DNA of 64,000 nt, taken from Liolophura sinensis. Its lineage: Eukaryota > Mollusca > Polyplacophora > Chitonida > Chitonidae. Numbering within the stretch: position 1 is the first letter of the stretch; every line of letters starts with the position of its first letter. Positions 12,401 through 21,400 of this stretch are shown here, one piece after another. The notes below the pieces were generated by a model. The model did no database searches. It saw only the letters and a list, made by a program, of their open reading frames with translations, and was not told the DNA's origin. The stretch spans positions 2,792,501 through 2,856,500 of the forward strand of contig NC_088295.1 of assembly GCF_032854445.1 (NCBI RefSeq), written 5' to 3'. Made by a program: the position numbers and the translations under genes.

Positions 12401-15400
12401 ATACATATATACATATAAGCTGGCCTGGGACCTATGTCGCATGTCTTCATAGGTATATATACATATCAGCTGGCCTGGGACCTATGTCGCATGTCTTCAT
12501 AAGTGTATATACATATAAGCTGGCCTGGGACCTATGTCGCATGTCTTCATAGGTATATATACATATCAGCTGGCCTGGGACCTATGTCGCATGTCTTCAC
12601 AAGTGTATATACATATAAGTAGGCCTGGGACCTATGTCGCATGTCTTCACAAGTGTATATACATATAAGTAGGCCTGGGACCTATGTCGCATGTCTTCAT
12701 AGGTATATATACATATCAGCTGGCCTGGGACCTATGTCGCATGTCTTCATAAGTGTATATACATATAAGCTGGCCTGGGACCTATGTCGCATGTCTTCAT
12801 AGGTATATATACATATCAGCTGGCCTGGGACCTATGTCGCATGTCTTCACAAGTGTATATACATATAAGTAGGCCTGGGACCTATGTCGCATGTCTTCAC
12901 AAGTGTATATACATATAAGTAGGCCTGGGACCTATGTCGCATGTCTTCACAAGTATATATACATATAAGTAGGCCTGGGACCTATGTCGCATGTCTTCAT
13001 AAGTGTATATACATATAAGTAGGCCTGGGACCTATGTCGCATGTCCTCATAAGTGTATATACATATAAGTAGGCCTGGGACCTATGTCGCATGTCTTCAT
13101 AAATGTATATACGTATAAGCTGGCCTGGGACCTATGTCGCATGTCTTCATAAGTGTATATACATATAAGTAGGCCTGGGACCTATGTCGCATGTCTTTAT
13201 AAGTGTATATACATATAAGTAGGCCTGGGACCTATGTCGCATGTCTTCATAAATGTATATACGTATAAGCTGGCCTGGGACCTATGTCGCATGTCTTCAT
13301 AAGTGTATATACATATAAGTAGGCCTGGGACCTATGTCGCATGTCTTCATAAGTGTATATACATATAAGCTGGCCTAGGACCTATGTCGCATGTCTTCAT
13401 AAGTGTATATACATATAAGCTGGCCTGGGACCTATGTCGCACGTCTTCATAAGTGTATATATATATAAGTAGGCCTGGGACCTATGTCGCATGTCTTCAT
13501 AAGTGTATATACATATAAGTAGGCCTGGGACCTATGTTGCATGTCTTCATAAGTGTATATACATATAAGTAGGCCTGGGACCTATGTCGCATGTCTTCAT
13601 AGGTATATATACATATAAGCTGGCCTGGGACCTATGTCGCATGTCTTCATAAGTATATATACATATAAGCTGGCCTAGGACCTATGTCGCATGTCTTCAT
13701 AAGTGTATATACATATAAGTAGGCCTGGGACCTATGTCGCATGTCTTCATAGGTATATATACATATAAGTAGGCCTGGGACCTATGTCGCATGTCTTCAT
13801 AGGTATATATACATATAAGTAGGCCTGAGACCTATGTTGCATGTCTTCAGAAGTGTATATATATATAAGTAGGCCTGGGACCTATGTCGCATGTCTTCAT
13901 AGGTATATATACATATAAGTAGGCCTGGGACCTATGTCGCATGTCTTCATAAGTGTATATACATATAAGTAGGCCTGGGACCTATGTCGCATGTCTTCAT
14001 AAATGTATATACGTATAAGCTGGCCTGGGACCTATGTCTCATGTCTTCATAAGTGTATATACATATAAGTAGGCCTGGGACCTATGTCGCATGTCTTTAT
14101 AAGTGTATATACATATAAGTAGGCCTGGGACCTATGTCGCATGTCTTCATAAATGTATATACGTATAAGCTGGCCTGGGACCTATGTCGCATGTCTTCAT
14201 AAGTGTATATACATATAAGTAGGCCTGGGACCTATGTCGCATGTCTTCATAAGTGTATATACATATAAGCTGGCCTAGGACCTATGTCGCATGTCTTCAT
14301 AAGTGTATATACATATAAGCTGGCCTGGGACCTATGTCGCATGTCTTCATAAGTGTATATATATATAAGTAGGCCTGGGACCTATGTCGCATGTCTTCAT
14401 AAGTGTATATATATATAAGTAGGCCTGGGACCTATGTCGCATGTCTTGATAAGTATATATACATATAAGTAGGCCTGGGACCTATGTCGCATGTCTTCAT
14501 AAGTGTATATACATATAAGTAGGCCTGGGACCTATGTCGCATGTCTTCATAAATGTATATACGTATAAGCTGGCCTGGGACCTATGTCGCATGTCTTCAT
14601 AAGTGTATATACATATAAGTAGGCCTGGGACCTATGTCGCATGTCTTCATAAGTGTATATACATATAAGTAGGCCTGGGACCTATGTCGCATGTCTTCAT
14701 AAATGTATATACGTATAAGCTGGCCTGGGACCTATGTCGCATGTCTTCATAAGTGTATATACATATAAGTAGGCCTGGGACCTATGTCGCATGTCTTCAT
14801 AAGTGTATATACATATAAGCTGGCCTGGGACCTATGTCGCATGTCTTCATAAGTGTATATACATATAAGCTGGCCTGGGACCTATGTCGCATGTCTTCAT
14901 AAGTGTATATAGATATAAGTAGGCCTGGGACCTATGTCGCATGTCTTCATAAGTGTATATACATATAAGTAGGCCTGGGACCTATGTTGCATGTCTTCAT
15001 AAGTGTATATACATATAAGTAGGCCTGGGACCTATGTCGCATGTCTTCATAGGTATATATGCATATAAGTAGGCCTGGGACCTATGTCGCATGTCTTCAT
15101 AAGTATATATACATATAAGCTGGCCTAGGACCTATGTCGCATGTCTTCATAAGTGTATATACATATAAGTAGGCCTGGGACCTATGTCGCATGTCTTCAT
15201 AGGTATATATACATATAAGTAGGCCTGGGACCTATGTCGCATGTCTTCATAGGTATATATACATATAAGTAGGCCTGAGACCTATGTTGCATGTCTTCAG
15301 AAGTGTATATATATATAAGTAGGCCTGGGACCTATGTCGCATGTCTTCATAGGTATATATACATATAAGTAGGCCTGGGACCTATGTCGCATGTCTTCAT

Positions 15401-18400
15401 AAGTGTATATACATATAAGTAGGCCTGGGACCTATGTCGCATGTCTTCATAAATGTATATACGTATAAGCTGGCCTGGGACCTATGTCTCATGTCTTCAT
15501 AAGTGTATATACATATAAGTAGGCCTGGGACCTATGTCGCATGTCTTTATAAGTGTATATACATATAAGTAGGCCTGGGACCTATGTCGCATGTCTTCAT
15601 AAATGTATATACGTATAAGCTGGCCTGGGACCTATGTCGCATGTCTTCATAAGTCTATATACATATAAGTAGGCCTGGGACCTATGTCGCATGTCTTCAT
15701 AAGTGTATATACATATAAGCTGGCCTAGGACCTATGTCGCATGTCTTCATAAGTGTATATACATATAAGCTGGCCTGGGACCTATGTCGCATGTCTTCAT
15801 AAGTGTATATATATATAAGTAGGCCTGGAACCTATGTCGCATGTCTTCATAAGTGTATATATATATAAGTAGGCCTGGGACCTATGTCGCATGTCTTCAT
15901 AAATGTATATACGTATAAGCTGGCCTGGGACCTATGTCGCATGTCTTCATAAGTGTATATACATATAAGTAGGCCTGGGACCTATGTCGCATGTCTTCAT
16001 AAGTGTATATACATATAAGCTGGCCTGGGACCTATGTCGCATGTCTTCATAAGTGTATATACATATAAGCTGGCCTGGGACCTATGTCGCATGTCTTCAT
16101 AAGTGTATATACGTATAAGCTGGCCTGGGACCTATGTCGCATGTCTTCATAAGTGTATATACGTATAAGCTGGCCTGGGACCTATGTCGCATGTCTTCAT
16201 AAGTGTATATACATATAAGCTGGCCTGGGACCTATGTCGCATGTCTTCACAAGTATATATACATATAAGTAGGCCTGGGACCTATGTCGCATGTCTTCAT
16301 AAGTGTATATACATATAAGTAGGCCTGGGACCTATGTCACATGTCTTCACAAGTATATATACATATAAGTAGGCCTGGGACCTATGTCGCATGTCTTCAT
16401 AGGTATATATACATATAAGCTGGCCTGGGACCTATGTCTCATGTCCTCATAGGTATATATACATATAAGTAGGCCTGGGACCTATGTTGCATGTCTTCAT
16501 AAGTGTATATACATATAAGCTGGCCTTGGACCTATGTCACATGTCTTCATAGGTATATATACATATAAGCTGGCCTGGGACCTATGTCGCATGTCTTCAT
16601 AAGTGTATATACATATAAGCTGGCCTGGGACCTATGTCTCATGTCCTCATAGGTGTATATACATATAAGTAGGCCTGGGACCTATGTTGCATGTCTTCAT
16701 AAGTGTATATACATATAAGTAGGCCTGGGACCTATGTTGCATGTCTTCATAAGTGTATATACATATAAGTAGGCCTGGGACCTATGTCGCATGTCTTCAT
16801 AGGTATATATACATATAAGTAGGCCTGGGACCTATGTCGCATGTCTTCATAAGTGTATATACATATAAGCTGGCCTGGGACCTATGTCTCATGTCCTCAT
16901 AAGTGTATATACATATAAGTAGGCCTGGGACCTATGTCGCATGTCTTCATAAGTGTATATACATATAAGCTGGCCTGGGACCTATGTTGCATGTCTTCAT
17001 AAGTGTATATACATATAAGCTGGCCTGGGACCTATGTCGCATGTCTTCATAGGTATATATACATATAAGTAGGCCTGGGACCTATGTCGCATGTCTTCAT
17101 AAGTATATATACATATAAGCTGGCCTGGGACCTATGTCGCATGTCTTCATAAGTGTATATACATATAAGTAGGCCTGGGACCTATGTCGCATGTCTTCAT
17201 AGGTATATATACATATAAGTAGGCCTGGGACCTATGTCGCATGTCTTCATAGGCATATATACATATAAGTAGGCCTGAGACCTATGTTGCATGTCTTCCG
17301 AAGTGTATATATATATAAGTAGGCCTGGGACCTATGTCGCATGTCTTCATAAGTCTATATACATATAAGTAGGCCTGGGACCTATGTCGCATGTCTTCAT
17401 AAGTGTATATACATATAAGCTGGCCTAGGACCTATGTCGCATGTCTTCATAAGTGTATATACATATAAGCTGGCCTGGGACCTATGTCGCATGTCTTCAT
17501 AAGTGTATATATATATAAGTAGGCCTGGGACCTATGTCGCATGTCTTCATAAGTGTATATATATATAAGTAGGCCTGGGACCTATGTCGCATGTCTTTAT
17601 AAGTATATATACATATAAGTAGGCCTGGGACCTATGTCGCATGTCTTCATAAGTGTATATACATATAAGTAGGCCTGGGACCTATGTCGCATGTCTTCAT
17701 AAATGTATATACGTATAAGCTGGCCTGGGACCTATGTCGCATGTCTTCATAAGTGTATATACGTATAAGCTGGCCTGGGACCTATGTCACATGTCTTCAT
17801 AAGTGTATATACATATAAGTAGGCCTGGGACCTATGTCGCATGTCTTCATAAGTGTATATATATATAAGTAGGCCTGGGACCTATGTCGCATGTCTTCAT
17901 AAGTATATATACATATAAGTAGGCCTGGGACCTATGTTGCATGTCTTCATAAGTCTATATACATATAAGTAGGCCTGGGACCTATGTCGCATGTCTTCAT
18001 AAGTGTATATACATATAAGTAGGCCTGGGACCTATGTCGCATGTCTTCATAAATGTATATACGTATAAGCTGGCCTGGGACCTATGTCGCATGTCTTCAT
18101 AAGTGTATATACATATAAGTAGGCCTGGGACCTATGTCGCATGTCTTCATAAGTGTATATACATATAAGCTGGCCTAGGACCTATGTCGCATGTCTTCAT
18201 AAGTGTATATACATATAAGCTGGCCTGGGACCTATGTCGCATGTCTTCATAAGTGTATATATATATAAGTAGGCCTGGGACCTATGTCGCATGTCTTCAT
18301 AAGTGTATATACATATAAGTAGGCCTGGGACCTATGTTGCATGTCTTCATAAGTGTATATACATATAAGTAGGCCTGGGACCTATGTCGCATGTCTTCAT

Positions 18401-21400
18401 AGGTATATATACATATAAGTAGGCCTGGGACCTATGTCGCATGTCTTCATAAGTATATATACATATAAGCTGGCCTAGGACCTATGTCGCATGTCTTCAT
18501 AAGTGTATATACATATAAGTAGGCCTGGGACCTATGTCGCATGTCTTCATAGGTATATATACATATAAGTAGGCCTGGGACCTATGTCGCATGTCTTCAT
18601 AGGTATATATACATATAAGTAGGCCTGAGACCTATGTTGCATGTCTTCTGAAGTGTATATATATTTAAGTAGGCCTGGGACCTATGTCGCATGTCTTCAT
18701 AGGTATATATACATATAAGTAGGCCTGGGACCTATGTCGCATGTCTTCATAAGTGTATATACATATAAGTAGGCCTGGGACCTATGTCGCATGTCTTCAT
18801 AAATGTATATACGTATAAGCTGGCCTGGGACCTATGTCTCATGTCTTCATAAGTGTATATACATATAAGTAGGCCTGGGACCTATGTCGCATGTCTTTAT
18901 AAGTGTATATACATATAAGTAGGCCTGGGACCTATGTCGCATGTCTTCATAAATGTATATACGTATAAGCTGGCCTGGGACCTATGTTGCATGTCTTCAT
19001 AAGTGTATATACATATAAGCTGGCCTAGGACCTATGTCGCATGTCTTCATAAGTGTTTATACATATAAGCTGGCCTGGGACCTATGTCGCATGTCTTCAT
19101 AGGTGGATATATATATAAGTAGGCCTGGGACCTATGTCGCATGTCTTCATAAGTGTATATATATATAAGTAGGCCTGGGACCTATGTCGCATGTCTTGAT
19201 AAGTATATATACATATAAGTAGGCCTGGGACCTATGTCGCATGTCTTCATAAGTGTATATACATATAAGTAGGCCTGGGACCTATGTCGCATGTCTTCAT
19301 AAATGTATATACGTATAAGCTGGCCTGGGACCTATGTCACATGTCTTCATAAGTGTATATACGTATAAGCTGGCCTGGGACCTATGTCGCATGTCTTCAT
19401 AAGTGTATATACATATAAGTAGGCCTGGGACCTATGTCGCATGTCTTCATAAGTGTATATATATATAAGTAGGCCTGGGACCTATGTCGCATGTCTTCAT
19501 AAGTATATATACATATAAGTAGGCCTGGGACCTATGTCGCATGTCTTCATAAGTCTATATACATATAAGTAGGCCTGGGACCTATGTCGCATGTCCTTAT
19601 AAATGTATATACGTATAAGCTGGCCTGGGACCTATGTCGCATGTCTTCATAAGTGTATATACGTATAAGCTGGCCTGGGACCTATGTCGCATGTCTTCAT
19701 AAGTGTATATACATATAAGTAGGCCTGGGACCTATGTCGCATGTCTTCATAAGTATATATACATATAAGCTGGCCTGGGACCTATGTTGCATGTCTTCAC
19801 AAGTATATAAATGCTACATAAGACTGTGCTTGTTTTATAATAAACATGTGTTTGTGCTTATAAAAATTAATAAATGACAGGACTGACAATTGTGAAATTG
19901 GGGATACAGTTTAGGGACCCGCAACTTGTCAGCAAGGTTCGAATGTGTCAGGGGTTCGAATGTTATAAATGGTAGGCCTTGTGTCATGTACCGATATGAC
20001 TCTAACATATATATTTTCAATAGAGGTTTTTTTAAGCGTATATAAGCACACAGGCTGACACTCATCACACAATGAAGTCAAATATTCCAGCATAATTTTG
20101 TATCCAACATGAGACAGTGATAAATTTACTGATAAGCCAAAAAACTTGAGTCCGCTTCCAAATTCTGAAACACCACCACAGTTGTATAGAGCCCTGATGT
20201 ACAGCGCAGACTTCAGAGAAAGCAATGTGTTCTGAAACACCACCACAGTTGTATAGAGCCGTGATGTACAGCGCAGACTTCAGAGAAAGCAATGTGTTCT
20301 GAAACACCACCACAGTTGTATAGAGCCGTGATGTACAGCACAGACATCAGAGAAAGCAATGTGTTGCATATATATATATATTTGTCAGAATGGAGTTCTG
20401 CAATAAATGCCTCTAAGTAAGTTTGTTATTTAATAATTAGTGAAGCAATTTATATTAAAACAAAACATCGTATACTCGACTCTTGAATCCCCTGTCCTCC
20501 AGACAATGGTCTATACCAGTGTTGGACCCAAACAGTAGGGATCCCAACCAGTAAGCTATTAAAACTCGAATTTTGTGTGAAATTTGTGTGCATGTAAATA
20601 TGCTGTGAGCCATCACGGTGTTCGTCACAGACATGAGGGTTTACAGGAAAATGGTCTGTATTTATGGCTAAAACATTTGATGATCATGGGTCAAAGCTCT
20701 GACGAGGGTTGGAGAAACGTTCCACATACGATGGCCAGAGGATCGTGTCAGGGAACGCATATGAAAGTGCGTACGCTGACCATGGGCTGATCGTCAGCAT
20801 TACCTCCTTCCACAATGTAGGACTGATGGTTAGGATCAGGCTGTACTGCATAATAGTTAGTTCCGTTCATCACTATAACGTCAAATCACAGAGAAACAAT
20901 TATGCCACTAACCTTCTTACAATCTTTTGTTGCAGAAATGACCAGTGAAAATGTTGGGTTAATTCTACAATGAAAAACAAAGAAAAGCAAACCATTAATA
21001 AGGCATTCAGAGAATCCCACCAGCTTGCCTGCTATAGCAGTTAACTAGACAATGAAATCAGAATAAAGATAAAAGTCGTACAGTGTTGTGGTGGTAAAGG
21101 TATCATGCAAGAGTTCATGCACAAATTGAGGTAGTGGTCTTTGATTTGCCAATTGTGAACTGCATGCGGCAATTCGTGAACAATTTAAACGCTTTGAATG
21201 TCTGAGTAAATGTAGAGCTATGGTAGTAAAAAAAACTTCATTGTGGGGTGTTAGAGTACCAATCCGCTGGAGTGGTCTTTAATATGCAAATCGCTTCCCA
21301 TAATTGGCTATCCATGTACTACTGGTGGCCACTGCATCCCTCTGATTGGCTGAGCAAATACTCAGCTGACAACAGTCACTGTCTGTGTGGATAGCTTCTA

